The notes under the pieces: model-generated
Told to the model about the DNA's origin: nothing
What the model saw: only the letters and a program-made list of their open reading frames with translations
Databases searched by the model: none
Shown: in pieces, positions 47,452 through 56,451 of the stretch
How the letters are laid out: each line of letters opens with the position of its first letter
Position numbering within the stretch: the first letter of the stretch is position 1
NCBI GenBank assembly: GCA_024693135.1
Contig: JAILLN010000014.1
Coordinates: forward strand, 1 to 64,000
DNA length: 64,000 bases
Origin: Lachnospiraceae bacterium
Lineage (GTDB): Bacteria > Bacillota > Clostridia > Lachnospirales > Lachnospiraceae
Direction: 5' to 3'
Position numbers and translations under genes: made by a program

Positions 47452-50400
47452 TTATTCTCCTCCAGTCAGGGTATTGTAGATCTCCTCTGCCTCTGCCTCT
47501 ATGGTTCCGGGCAGGCACACCCCATAGGACGTGCCCATCAGGTATTCACAGTCACATTGAAACAGGTTCTTCGCATCATCCTCGGATACATAAGGAACCT
47601 TATTGAGGATCACCGCCTCGCTGAGCTGCTCCTTTGCCCCGCCTTTCCGTACCAGCTGGGTGCTGCCGGTCATGAAGGTCAGCACATTGGCTTTCTTTGT
47701 CATGGTCGCGGTCCTGCGGGTATCATTGTAAAAATACCGGTAAGAAGTACAGTCTCCTATGGTCTTCAGGCTGACATACCGGGGCGATTTCTGCTTCGGC
47801 TGGGAATACAGGTACTTGCTGTTTTTCGCACGGAGTATCTCGGCAAACCTCTGGGAAAGCCTGGCCGCCTGGGTGTTTCCGGCTCTGGCCAGACGCGATA
47901 CCGCAGCAGCGGCAGCGGCCAGGTCCTTCGCATCCAGATCCTGAGGATTCCCCGTCACCGTAAGGATGTCCTGCTGGCTTAAGGCGGCAGCCTCCGAACT
48001 GATGCCGTCCCCCGTGATCCCGGCTCCTCCTGCATCTGCTCCGCCGGCTCCCGTATCTGCTCCGCCGGCTCCTCCATCTGCTCCACCGGCTCCTCCTGCT
48101 CCGCCGGCTCCTGTATCTGCTCCGCCGGCTCCCGTTCCTGCTCCGCCGGCTCCCGTTCCTGCTCCGCCGGCTCCTGTTCCTGCTCCGCCGGCTCCCGTTC
48201 CTGCTCCGCCGGTTCCTGTTCCTGCTCCGCCGGTTCCTGTTCCTGCTCCGCCGGCTCCTGCATCCGCTCCGCCGGTTCCTGTTCCTGCTCCGCCGGTCCC
48301 TGCATCCGCTCCGCCGGTTCCCGTTCCACCGGGGCCAAGTCCTGCTCCGCCGGTCCCTGCATCCGCTCCGCCGGTTCCCGTTCCGCCGGGGCCAAGTCCT
48401 GTCCCGCCGGTTCCCGCATCCGCTCCGCCGGTTCCCGTTCCGCCGGGTCCAAGTCCTGTCCCGCCGGCTCCCGCATCCGCTCCGCCGGTTCCCGTTCCGC
48501 CGGATCCAAGTCCTGCCCCGCCGGCAGCTCCGGCTCCGGCAGCCCCGGCCACGTTATCCCCGGAATTGGGCAGCCCGAAGCCTCCCTGGGATGTGCCGCC
48601 TGCCCCGCCGTTTTCTGCAGCCGCCTCGGCCGCCGCCGCAGAGGCACCTGCGATCTGGTTCAGCTGGGCTGCGGAAGCACCTGCCGCCTCGGCCCTGCCT
48701 GCGATCCGGTCCATGGCCGCGGTATCTCCCATATCGGCCAGGACATTCAAAGCCCCGGATATATCTGCATCTGGATCCTCAGCCAGATCCTTCAGGGTGT
48801 CATTTAGGATGTCTCCTGCCAGGCTGCTCTCCGAGCTGGTACCGGTCCGGGCTTCTTCCGCCGCGATATCCTGCGACTTTGCATCGATCATGGCATCCAG
48901 CTCCCTGGCCAGGGAAAGATCATTGTCATCCAGTGCCGCATCCCTTTTCTTGACCAGCTCTTCCTTCTCATCATTCATCTTATCCAGGTCTGTCTTCAGG
49001 CTCTCATCCGAAGCCTTCACCTGGGACTCCTCGGTCTTAAGCCAGGCCATATGGCTGTCCAGGGATCCGACAGCCTTCGGTGAAAAATCGTCGTTCTGGA
49101 CGGTGCCGTAAAGCCCTTCGGTCCAGGTAATGCAGTCGTTCACATAGGTCATGGCATTGGCGGGCGTCTCTCTCTGCTTCAGGGCATCGATCAGGAATTC
49201 CAGCTCGCTCCGCTTGGATTCCATGTCTCCTTCCTGGCTGTCCAGCAGAGCCTGTCCGGCAGCTAACCCCTGTTGTGTCACAGCCTGCCCATATTCATCC
49301 GAAGCTCCTGCGGCTACGGCCTGGCTGTAGCGCCCCTCCGCAAGGCTGATCAGGCTGGAATCCAGCAGATTCAGCTCGCTCTCCGCATTCTTGACGACGC
49401 TTTCCGAAATATTCCTTACATCCTTCAGGTAATTGATGGGACCCGCCGAGCCGTCCGCCGAGGCTTCGTCGATCACCTGGGTGGAGTATTCATACTCTGC
49501 ATGCCCAAGCACCGTATCCACATCCACCAATGCCTTGGCACTGTAGGTATTGTAGCTTTCCTGGCAGGAGGACTGCCCGTCGGAAATGGCATCCAGCAAG
49601 GCGCTGTCTACGGCATAAGCATCATTCGGCCTGTCCTCTTCATCCTCGTCATGATATTTGTTGTAGGTCTTCTGCAGGGGGGTCCACCATTCCTGGCTTT
49701 TGTCCTTATTGACGAAGTCATGCTTCGCCGCATCCTGCAGCTCCCGGATATAGGCCGGCTCCGAGGCCGCATTGTCTTCACTGTCGGAATTCTTGAAATT
49801 ACTGAAGGTAGTATAATATTTCCCATTGATCAGGTCATACAAGACCCCCAGGACATTGATCTCCCCTCCCGACAGCTTATCCATGATGATCATCCTGCGG
49901 GACGCATCCACCTTTTCCATCAGGCTGTAGATCAGGTCAGCCTCCTCGTCCTTTCCCGAGCTCTTCAGGGTCAGGTAGCAGGCATAAAGCCGGTTCAGCT
50001 GGGCATCATACTGATCTGTCTGGTTATCCCTCAGGTTCAGGGAGAAGAAGCTGGTCAGGAACTGGTAATTATAGATGTCCGTCCTGAGATTTCCGGAATT
50101 CTCGGAATTTTTCATCTTCAGGTAATCGTCCTGGGAGATCCCGTCCGCATCCTGGGAATCCACATAGGATGACCACAGGGTCTGTACCTCCGGCAGCTTC
50201 CTCAGGTCGTAGGGATCCGGCGTGTCAAAGGGATTGAGGGAGGCATCTGTCTTTGCATCATGAAGGACTCCGCTCCCATCCACATAATACTGGACATAAA
50301 GATCTGCCAGCTCTGCCTCGGAGATCGGGGTTCCCGTCGACATGATATCCCCCAGGCCTTTGGCATCCGATACATTAAACCACTGTCCCCCTGCCAGCTC

Positions 50401-50682
50401 GGATTTGTAATACTCCTCCGTCTGCCCGGACTCACTGGCTGAATCCGTGGCTTTCTGATAGATCGCATCCGTCATGCCGTTGATGTTGATCAGGTAGGTT
50501 CCCACAAAAAGGGTAGACTGATCGACGGTATGGCTCTTGGTGAAATCCGCATAGCGGACTGCAGAGTTCTCATTGAATACAGCCAGCACCCTGGTACTCA
50601 CCATATAGGTTACCGTACCGAACACCAGGATCAGGCAGAGCGCCAGGATCCATTTCTTTTTCCCGGAAAAGACCTTCTTCAT
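47452..50682 (-). CDS. TM-anchored 1076-aa protein with Gly/Ala-rich repeat region and C-terminal copper-amine-oxidase-N-like domain
   Basis: N-terminal TM (KKWILALCLILVFGTVTYMV), helical region, GGTGLGPGGTGTGGADAG repeats, then YVSLKTIGDCTSYRYFYNDTRRTATMTKKANVLTFMTGSTQLVRKGG...KVPYVSEDDAKNLFQCDCEYL. Confidence 0.75.
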   Translation of the reverse strand: MKKVFSGKKKWILALCLILVFGTVTYMVSTRVLAVFNENSAVRYADFTKSHTVDQSTLFVGTYLININGMTDAIYQKATDSASESGQTEEYYKSELAGGQWFNVSDAKGLGDIMSTGTPISEAELADLYVQYYVDGSGVLHDAKTDASLNPFDTPDPYDLRKLPEVQTLWSSYVDSQDADGISQDDYLKMKNSENSGNLRTDIYNYQFLTSFFSLNLRDNQTDQYDAQLNRLYACYLTLKSSGKDEEADLIYSLMEKVDASRRMIIMDKLSGGEINVLGVLYDLINGKYYTTFSNFKNSDSEDNAASEPAYIRELQDAAKHDFVNKDKSQEWWTPLQKTYNKYHDEDEEDRPNDAYAVDSALLDAISDGQSSCQESYNTYSAKALVDVDTVLGHAEYEYSTQVIDEASADGSAGPINYLKDVRNISESVVKNAESELNLLDSSLISLAEGRYSQAVAAGASDEYGQAVTQQGLAAGQALLDSQEGDMESKRSELEFLIDALKQRETPANAMTYVNDCITWTEGLYGTVQNDDFSPKAVGSLDSHMAWLKTEESQVKASDESLKTDLDKMNDEKEELVKKRDAALDDNDLSLARELDAMIDAKSQDIAAEEARTGTSSESSLAGDILNDTLKDLAEDPDADISGALNVLADMGDTAAMDRIAGRAEAAGASAAQLNQIAGASAAAAEAAAENGGAGGTSQGGFGLPNSGDNVAGAAGAGAAGGAGLGSGGTGTGGADAGAGGTGLGPGGTGTGGADAGTGGTGLGPGGTGTGGADAGTGGAGLGPGGTGTGGADAGTGGAGTGTGGADAGAGGAGTGTGGAGTGTGGAGTGAGGAGTGAGGAGTGAGGAGTGAGGADTGAGGAGGAGGADGGAGGADTGAGGADAGGAGITGDGISSEAAALSQQDILTVTGNPQDLDAKDLAAAAAAVSRLARAGNTQAARLSQRFAEILRAKNSKYLYSQPKQKSPRYVSLKTIGDCTSYRYFYNDTRRTATMTKKANVLTFMTGSTQLVRKGGAKEQLSEAVILNKVPYVSEDDAKNLFQCDCEYLMGTSYGVCLPGTIEAEAEEIYNTLTGGE
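48015..48530 (-). repeat. Coding low-complexity GGxGTG repeat array
   Basis: Encodes GGTGLGPGGTGTGGADAG ... GGAGTGAGGAGTGAGGADTGAGG. Confidence 0.88.
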
Positions 50683-52751
50683 TCTTCTGTTTCCTTCTTT
50701 ACGACGGACTGTGCCGAAGTCTTCAGCCTGCAGGCATACTTCAGTGCCGCGTCATCTCCGTAGCATTCCACCGTGAGCTTCTCTAAATCCGCTCCCATGA
50801 TGGGAAGGTATACAAATTCTTTCGTTGCCTCTATGGGCGTGGAGCTCTTCAATGCGGTCCCGTCCTCGGCCAGGATCCGGTAAGAGGTGATCCCTTCCTC
50901 CTCAAGGAAGGTAAACTTCAGGGACATGAAGCCCGTCACGTCATTCAGGGTGGTCACATAGGATCCCACCTCCCCGGTCTCCTTCTTTCGGATGTTCATG
51001 GCCGTCGTGATGTTCAGGGGGCCTGATTCGCTGTCCGGATCGATCACGACGTCGTCCACGAAATTCTCCCCGTTGTATAAACGGATCTTGGCGGCATCCA
51101 CATTGTCCTTGGAAAGCTTCAGGTGCCTCAGCTCCCCGTCCACCTTCGTCCTGGGACCGATCTGTACATTGTCGCACCAGAGCTCGAAATCCGTGACCTG
51201 TACTTCAAAACCTTCCGGGATGTGCAGGGAAAGGGCAAACATCTCCTTCTGCACAATGGGCTTGATATAATACGAAGCCCCGTCGGCGATCTCCTTTTCC
51301 ACATAGCTTACGCCCAGCACGGCCGTCTGAAGATCCGCATCCGTGCCGCTGAGCATGGCGCTCACGCCCCCGCAGGTCAGCCGGTCGAAGGAATAAAGGG
51401 TGGTGGTATAAAGCTTCATGGCATCCAGCATCTCATTCTGTGTGGATTCATAATCATCCACCGCATCCTGGTATTCATCCAGGGTCATGTAGCCCATCCG
51501 GTTCTGTACAGCATATTCCTTGAGCTTCTCCTGCTGTTCCTTCACGCTTTTCTGGTATTCCGTATAGGAATTCCGTACGGATACATAATTGTTGTAAGCA
51601 TCCGTGACGCTCTGGTCCAGATCGTCCTTGGCGGAGAGCTCATCCTTATGCAGGCTGACGTAGTCCATCACATTATTGAAAAGGACATAGGGATCATCCT
51701 CGATAAAACGGGTGCCGTCCAGGTTTCCCTTCAGGAAGAGCCGGGAGAACTTGACAAAAAGGATCCGGAATTTTCCCGCCCAGTAGCTGTCGATCTTTTC
51801 CAGAAAGTTCTTGTAGGCCGCCTTAAAGGCCTTCTTGCTTACCTCCTGGCCGTTCATGGCTTGATATACATAGCTGGAGATCAGGTTCATGTCCGAGCCG
51901 TACTTGCCCTTCATGATGTCATAATTGATGCTGAGCTCCTTCAGGCCCGTGGTGGCCGCAATACAGGCTTCATAATATTTCTCGTCCCTGTCCTCCGCAT
52001 ACTGGATGAGCTTTTCCAGGCTTTCCCGGTCGATCTTGGCCTCCACATAGGGCTTTTCAAATTCGTAGCCCGTAGTCAGATCCACCCCGATCTTCTTGGA
52101 GAGCTTCTGCACATCCGCCTCGAAGGTCCTCCGGTCGGATGCCACGGTATTGTTCAGCTTGTCCAGCTTCTTCTGGATCCGGTCGATATCCGACTGGGTC
52201 GCCTGGCCCATCTTAAACCTGGCCCTGGTCCTGTCCAGGCTGTCGGTATAATTCGTGATCCGCTCTTCATTGAAGGCAATATTTTCCTGAAGCGTCACGA
52301 TCTCCACGTAGAGATTGTTGATCTCCTCCCCGATCTTGTAGACCAGGTCCTGCACCTTATGCTCTGCCACAGCGATGTCATTGAGCAGGGCCATGGGCTT
52401 TACCTGCTGCTCTGATTCCTGGGAGAAGTCCAGCTTCTGCGGGAACTTGAAGGAAAGCAGGGGAGACCAGCGGAAGGTCCTCAGGTTCTTTTTCTTGAGC
52501 TTCAATGCCTTGACGGCGCTGTCATACTGTGCCCTCTTGGACTCTACGGCATCCTCGGCGCCCTCATATTCATAGCTGTGCTTGATGGCAAGGGACCTGG
52601 CCGTGGAAAGCTTCATCTTCTTCTTGGCCTGCGCCGCATAGGTCTGTACCGGAAAGGACGGGAGCACGAGAGACGCCGCGAGAATACATGCTATGCACTT
52701 TTTCGCTGTCTCATGCAGCCTCTTCATCGCTTCCTCCATCCGAAATCCCAT
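50679..52751 (-). CDS. Secreted TolC-like alpha-helical (outer-membrane-efflux-family-like) protein
   Basis: 690 aa, signal peptide (CIACILAASLVLPSFPVQTYAAQ), TolC-style helices: INNLYVEIVTLQENIAFNEERITNYTDSLDRTRARFKMGQATQSDIDRIQKKLDKLNNTVASDRRTFEADVQKLSKKIGVDL. Confidence 0.7.
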   Translation of the reverse strand: MGFRMEEAMKRLHETAKKCIACILAASLVLPSFPVQTYAAQAKKKMKLSTARSLAIKHSYEYEGAEDAVESKRAQYDSAVKALKLKKKNLRTFRWSPLLSFKFPQKLDFSQESEQQVKPMALLNDIAVAEHKVQDLVYKIGEEINNLYVEIVTLQENIAFNEERITNYTDSLDRTRARFKMGQATQSDIDRIQKKLDKLNNTVASDRRTFEADVQKLSKKIGVDLTTGYEFEKPYVEAKIDRESLEKLIQYAEDRDEKYYEACIAATTGLKELSINYDIMKGKYGSDMNLISSYVYQAMNGQEVSKKAFKAAYKNFLEKIDSYWAGKFRILFVKFSRLFLKGNLDGTRFIEDDPYVLFNNVMDYVSLHKDELSAKDDLDQSVTDAYNNYVSVRNSYTEYQKSVKEQQEKLKEYAVQNRMGYMTLDEYQDAVDDYESTQNEMLDAMKLYTTTLYSFDRLTCGGVSAMLSGTDADLQTAVLGVSYVEKEIADGASYYIKPIVQKEMFALSLHIPEGFEVQVTDFELWCDNVQIGPRTKVDGELRHLKLSKDNVDAAKIRLYNGENFVDDVVIDPDSESGPLNITTAMNIRKKETGEVGSYVTTLNDVTGFMSLKFTFLEEEGITSYRILAEDGTALKSSTPIEATKEFVYLPIMGADLEKLTVECYGDDAALKYACRLKTSAQSVVKKETEE

Positions 52752-53964
52752 AAAAAGCGAACTCTCCTCCCGCTTCTTTGCATACGAAAGAATAGATCAG
52801 GTCGCCCCTCCGGAAGGAATAAACATATACCGTATAGTCCTCGTCAAACCCGTTCACGACGATGTCGTCTGTATAATTGGAAGTGGAATCCATATCCACC
52901 TTTCCGTCCAGGACATATTTTTCATCATTCAGCAGATTGATGGCCACCGCCTCCGGCAGGATCACCGAGGAATTTCCCTCATAGATGATATCGCCCAGAA
53001 GGGCTTGTACTCCCTCTATGGTATTTACCGTTTCTTTGCCGGAGCTGAATTCTTCCGACAGTACATATACCGTCTCCGCTTTCTGGGAATCATCCGCCGC
53101 GCCCCCATCCGAAGACGCCAGGTACAGCGCACCGATATCACTTAAATATACGACGGAATCCCCTCCCAGGTCAGGATCTTCTTCATAAAGGGTCTGATCG
53201 CCGTGATAGACCCCCCGGATCTCCTCCGGCGTCTTGCCCAGAAGAGAGCTGTATACGATCCGGTCGGAAGCAAACTCCCCTCCGTAGATCAGGTTGCTGC
53301 CCCCGTCATAGAGCTTGCCCTCGCCCTCCTTCATGCCCCTCTGGAAGGATCCCACGTATTCCTGGGTGCCGTCCGGGCGGAAGAGCTTCCCCTCTCCTTC
53401 ATACAGGTTATCATGGAAGGCTCCCTGATAATGAAGGCTTCCATCCTCATAATACTGCTTCCCTTCTCCCTCATACTTATTCTTTTCGAAGGCGCCCTCA
53501 TAGAGCATCACATTGTAGGGAGAATAGAGCTTCCCGCTGCCCGTCGCATAGCCCTTGTCCACCGTGCCCTCATAGGCGATATAGCCGGACTTGGCCTTGA
53601 TCCGCACCTTATTCTTGGCAAGCCTTAAGAGGATGGACTTGTAGGAATACGTCCTCATGCCGTTGCTTTCCACAAACTTGGAGTAGATCTTTGAGGTACT
53701 CCCGATATACCAAAGGCTCAATACCCCGATCAGGACCACGATGGCATAGGCCAGCTTCTTGCTCACGAGCCATCCGAAGATGGAATAATAATCATCCCGG
53801 CTCTTGGGCCTGACATCTAAGAGCTTAAAGAAGAAATTCCGGATGCCGCCGATGATGCGGGTACGGACAAAGTTCCAGCTGGTCCAAAGCTTGATCTTGG
53901 ATACGAGGGAAGCAAACTTCGATTTAATTGTGGTCCAGAAGATCTGGAATAGGTTCTGGCCCAT
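52711..53964 (-). CDS. Single-TM MORN-repeat protein
   Basis: YEGTVDKGYATGSGKLYSPYNVMLYEGAFEKNKYEGEGKQYYEDGSLHYQGAFHDNLYEGEGKLFRPDGTQEYVGSFQRGMKEGEGKLY. Confidence 0.85.
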   Translation of the reverse strand: MGQNLFQIFWTTIKSKFASLVSKIKLWTSWNFVRTRIIGGIRNFFFKLLDVRPKSRDDYYSIFGWLVSKKLAYAIVVLIGVLSLWYIGSTSKIYSKFVESNGMRTYSYKSILLRLAKNKVRIKAKSGYIAYEGTVDKGYATGSGKLYSPYNVMLYEGAFEKNKYEGEGKQYYEDGSLHYQGAFHDNLYEGEGKLFRPDGTQEYVGSFQRGMKEGEGKLYDGGSNLIYGGEFASDRIVYSSLLGKTPEEIRGVYHGDQTLYEEDPDLGGDSVVYLSDIGALYLASSDGGAADDSQKAETVYVLSEEFSSGKETVNTIEGVQALLGDIIYEGNSSVILPEAVAINLLNDEKYVLDGKVDMDSTSNYTDDIVVNGFDEDYTVYVYSFRRGDLIYSFVCKEAGGEFAFYGISDGGSDEEAA

Positions 53965-53976
53965 ATCAGACTATCC

Positions 53977-56451
53977 TCATCTTTCCGTTTTTAACGCGCC
54001 GAAGTCCTCATTCGGGCGCTCTTCGTTCAGGTATCTCTCGCTTTCGAATAAATACCAGCGGGTGATCTCATCCTCCGGGCATTCCTTCAATACCTCGGAG
54101 AACCGGTTCCTCGCGGTATAAAAATCCTTTTGATAGAAGATCTGCAGGGCAGATTCGAATTTCTCCTTATTGATGATCTTCATCTGGCGCTCACGCATGG
54201 GACAGGCATCCAAAACCTCATAGAGCGCCTCGTCGGTATAGGAGTCCTCCTCCTTAAGCCGGATAAATCCGATATAGCGGTTTTCTCCCAGCTCTTCTCT
54301 CTCCTTCACCTTGGCTGTCACCACCACATATACCCCCAGCTTGCGGAACCATTTCGCATACCGCTCATAGTCCTCCGAATGCCTGGTGCTTAAGAAGGTC
54401 AGGCTCTGGGCGCTGATGCCCACGATGCCGTACACAAAGGATGCATAGTAGAGGAATATGGAAGCAGGCGCCGCATCCGGGTCAGAGAGCTGCCTTTGGA
54501 TGTACTGGACGGCCTGGCCGGTAACCCGGTTTTCCGATTCCAGAAAAAGGAGCTGCATCAGCGACAGGGAACTGTCCTGGGAGACCAGGATCCCCTCCCT
54601 GTTTTCCGCATACTGCTCCATATAGGAGACGGTGCGGCTGAGGGTATGCATTCTTTTCTTATCGTAGAGGGTACGCTCCGTGGAAAACATCATGATCGTG
54701 CCGTTCACCGGCATCATCTCGCCGTTCTTCACATCGAAGATGGAATTCTTGCCCATGATGGCTTCGATATTCTTCGGAGCAAACCGGTAATACGCCTCGA
54801 AGATCCGGTATTTGGAATAATTGATCTCCGCCATCTTCCTCTGAAGCTCTGCCAAGGAATTCCACAGGGAGATCATATCCTGGGCAGGGGTCTCCGGGAC
54901 CAGCTGCAGCCCCACCCGCCCCATGGCAAGCTCATGCATGGCCTTCTCAAACCGCCTCAGCTCCGCTCCCTGCATATAGAGGATGAAGAAAAGCAGCGCA
55001 CTTCCCGCAAGAATGAGGACCACATAGGCCGCCAGCAGCCGCCAAAGATCCGACCAGATCCCCAGGTTCGGATCCGTCTCCACGATGATCCCCCCAAGGG
55101 CATAGGTGCTGTTCAGCTCATCCTGCGTAACGCCCACCGCGAGATGGTCTTCTCCCGCGGCCTGGATCTGGATCATAGCATCCGAGGTATTGCCGGCCAG
55201 GACCGATGCCATGGAATCCAGCACCTTCCCATAGCTCCAGGAGGCTTTTTCCTGATTTTTCCCGGACAGGCTCGTAAGCACCATTCCGTCGGTCAGCCTG
55301 AGCAGGAAGACATCGCTGAATACCACGTCATTGCCTTCTCTCCCGGCAAAACGGGCAAGGCTTCCCTGGATCCGCCGGTAATCATCCCCGTTGTAATACT
55401 CCTTGGAGTCAAAGTCGATCCCCGACAGGTCTCCGATATTGTCCAGTTCCCCGTGGAGGGAGAGCAGGGCAAACCTGCTGTACTCCTGGGTCCCGGCCTT
55501 TTTGTATTCCTTCATCGCAAAGAGGAAGGCCGAAGTGACCACCACCACCAGCACCAGCTCCAAAAGGCACATCAGGTAAAATACCCGGTTCCGGTTCCTC
55601 GTATAATAGAAAAGCGCCGCCAGCAGCACATACCAGATCAATATGCCCATGGCCCAGAAGACGATATAGCGCTGGTACATTCCAAGCCATTTTCCCATGC
55701 TGAAACGCACATTGTGCATCAGGTTCTGTATCCGGTAATCCGGGCTGAAGACAGAGTCCGGCGCATCCTTGTCCGTCCTCACAAGAAGGGTGTCGGACAG
55801 GTAGCATGCATCCGAATAAAAGGATCCCGGCGCACAGTCACGGTAATAGATGACATCCGCCGGCGGGGTCTCCGAAGGATGCTCTCCCCTCTTGTCCTCC
55901 GCCTCCTCATCAGCTCCGCCATTGTCGTAGGACTTCAGCGCCTCAAAGGGGATCTCATATACCGTTGCCCTCCGGCCGTTCTGGGTCAGGGTCGTGATAT
56001 GGATCTTTTCATTTTCCACCGACAGATTCTTTACGGCTTCATTCTCCCCCAGAAGGAACCGGTCCGTCCTTGCTATGGCATGGACATGCCCGTCCAGCTG
56101 CAACACCCGGAAAAGGGTATAGGGCTGGCCGTCTTCCATGTCCGGCGTGGAGCAGACAGCAAAAAGCGCCCCGTTTCCGGCACACAGATCATGCACCAAA
56201 AGCTCCCTGGCGCTGGATACATGATAGGTCTTGCGGATGACCCCGTCCGGATCGATCCGGTAGATATGCCCCCGGCCGTCCCAGTTTTCCGCAAGATAAA
56301 CCTGCCCGTCGAGAATATCCGCAGAGGTAAACTTCGTATACTCCGGCACATGATCCAGGTCCGGGACCAGGCTGGCAAACAAAAATATGGACAGCAACAG
56401 GCTGAGGACGAATATACAGGCTATGATTCTCACTCGAAGGCTCATGGTCAC
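53977..56451 (-). CDS. Membrane sensor-like protein with degenerate class III cyclase-like domain and TPR-like tail
   Basis: 824 aa; several TM segments, extracellular region between TMs, YYRFAPKNIEAIMGKNSIFDVKNGEMMPVNGTIMMFSTERTL (compare cyclase RFVP..L.xLLGk.sI.dvklGd....MTVLFsDIR.FT), ALQIFYQKDFYTARNRFSEVLKECPEDEITRWYLFESERY tail. Confidence 0.65.
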   Translation of the reverse strand: MTMSLRVRIIACIFVLSLLLSIFLFASLVPDLDHVPEYTKFTSADILDGQVYLAENWDGRGHIYRIDPDGVIRKTYHVSSARELLVHDLCAGNGALFAVCSTPDMEDGQPYTLFRVLQLDGHVHAIARTDRFLLGENEAVKNLSVENEKIHITTLTQNGRRATVYEIPFEALKSYDNGGADEEAEDKRGEHPSETPPADVIYYRDCAPGSFYSDACYLSDTLLVRTDKDAPDSVFSPDYRIQNLMHNVRFSMGKWLGMYQRYIVFWAMGILIWYVLLAALFYYTRNRNRVFYLMCLLELVLVVVVTSAFLFAMKEYKKAGTQEYSRFALLSLHGELDNIGDLSGIDFDSKEYYNGDDYRRIQGSLARFAGREGNDVVFSDVFLLRLTDGMVLTSLSGKNQEKASWSYGKVLDSMASVLAGNTSDAMIQIQAAGEDHLAVGVTQDELNSTYALGGIIVETDPNLGIWSDLWRLLAAYVVLILAGSALLFFILYMQGAELRRFEKAMHELAMGRVGLQLVPETPAQDMISLWNSLAELQRKMAEINYSKYRIFEAYYRFAPKNIEAIMGKNSIFDVKNGEMMPVNGTIMMFSTERTLYDKKRMHTLSRTVSYMEQYAENREGILVSQDSSLSLMQLLFLESENRVTGQAVQYIQRQLSDPDAAPASIFLYYASFVYGIVGISAQSLTFLSTRHSEDYERYAKWFRKLGVYVVVTAKVKEREELGENRYIGFIRLKEEDSYTDEALYEVLDACPMRERQMKIINKEKFESALQIFYQKDFYTARNRFSEVLKECPEDEITRWYLFESERYLNEERPNEDFGALKTER

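Noticed and set aside
47452-50682. Collagen-like Gly-X-Y protein
   Set aside because: The GG-rich units do not keep strict Gly at every third residue and lack the proline content expected for collagen.
50679-52751. True TolC outer-membrane channel of a tripartite efflux pump
   Set aside because: No adaptor or RND/ABC exporter partners nearby and the context looks monoderm; kept only as TolC-like.
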